Assembly (NCBI RefSeq): GCF_007746795.1
Contig: NZ_CP036343.1
Coordinates: 5,865,357 to 5,929,356, forward strand
Origin: Gimesia algae
GTDB lineage: Bacteria; Planctomycetota; Planctomycetia; Planctomycetales; Planctomycetaceae
DNA length: 64,000 nucleotides
Direction: 5' to 3'
Positions within the stretch are counted from its first letter, which is position 1. The number at the start of each line of letters is the position of its first letter. This document shows, in pieces, positions 63,879-64,000 of this stretch. The notes beneath the pieces were generated by a model that searched no databases, was not told the DNA's origin, and saw only the letters and a program-made list of their open reading frames with translations. A program made the translations under genes and the position numbers.

Positions 63879-64000
63879 AATCGCCTTAATGTATATCTGA
63901 AGTTCCCGATGATATTTCTCGCAGGGGTCTTCCCAGACAAGTGGCAGGTCTCGGCTGGATCGGTCCGAAATCCTACGTCTCTAACTATCGGGAATCAGCG

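Overview
The window looks like chromosomal DNA of a planctomycete, most probably a Gimesia-like member of the Planctomycetaceae. This is inferred from gene content: a DUF1501 / DUF1549-DUF1553 (PSD1) cytochrome cluster, a PVC-type haem-binding propeller protein with a C-terminal CxxCH, a sulfatase with a C-x-P-S motif, a giant LEPR-XLL surface protein ending in cohesin-like, dockerin and metallopeptidase modules, an Lpg1974-like outer-membrane protein, and murB/murC in a lineage once thought to lack peptidoglycan. I see no tRNA, rRNA, CRISPR array, insertion sequence, integrase or phage gene, so the window reads as ordinary chromosome.

Layout. 1-2717 (minus): a PadR regulator followed by two tandem paralogous membrane proteins, the second cut by the window edge. 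2814-2996: a REPIN-like pair of inverted hairpin repeats. 3104-5444: an M20 peptidase and a divergent SMP-30/gluconolactonase. 5760-9131: an operon of 2-oxo acid dehydrogenase E2 (sucB/odhB type), dihydrolipoyl dehydrogenase and a lipoate-protein ligase-family enzyme, so carrier, reoxidising enzyme and lipoylating enzyme are made together. 9133-13066: a MATE transporter and an MsbA-like ABC exporter with a large extra loop. 13223-17967: a His-rich secreted coiled-coil protein, a zinc-ribbon / hydrolase / ferredoxin-fold-repeat membrane protein, and a Tat-exported propeller protein. 18348-22046: a 1232-residue GlnE-type adenylyltransferase with two ACT-like domains between its two nucleotidyltransferase halves. 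22307-26791: small secreted proteins, a sulfatase, a mono-haem CxxCH mini-protein with a structured leader, an EEP-family phosphatase/nuclease and a secreted methylamine-utilisation-like protein.

27003-44027 is one 17-kb gene for a surface protein of about 5670 residues, built from beta-helix, Ig-like, CSLREA, Calx-beta, cohesin-like and dockerin modules, with a complete zinc metallopeptidase inserted in a beta-helix and a second metallopeptidase near the C-terminus. A divergent outer-membrane barrel gene follows after an 0.84-kb AT-rich gap. 46181-51230 (minus) carries the PVC haem protein and guaA. 51752-61522 (plus) carries a secreted protein with a foldable leader, an HpcH/HpaI aldolase and a DUF1501 - PSD1 - DUF1501 - PQQ-propeller cluster. 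61583-63878 (minus) is murC-murB.

The clearest structure not explained by genes is a family of five dispersed repeats, each exactly 92 nt and alignable without gaps (13877, 16581, 22655, 49349, 58678). They share an internal inverted repeat, and two of them supply the TAG stop codon of the gene in front. Other points worth following are the GlnE-ACT fusion, the protease-in-helix architecture, a sigma-54-like promoter just after glnE, and structured leaders at 24664-24801 and 51633-51717. All names are from motif recognition by eye; no database search was possible.
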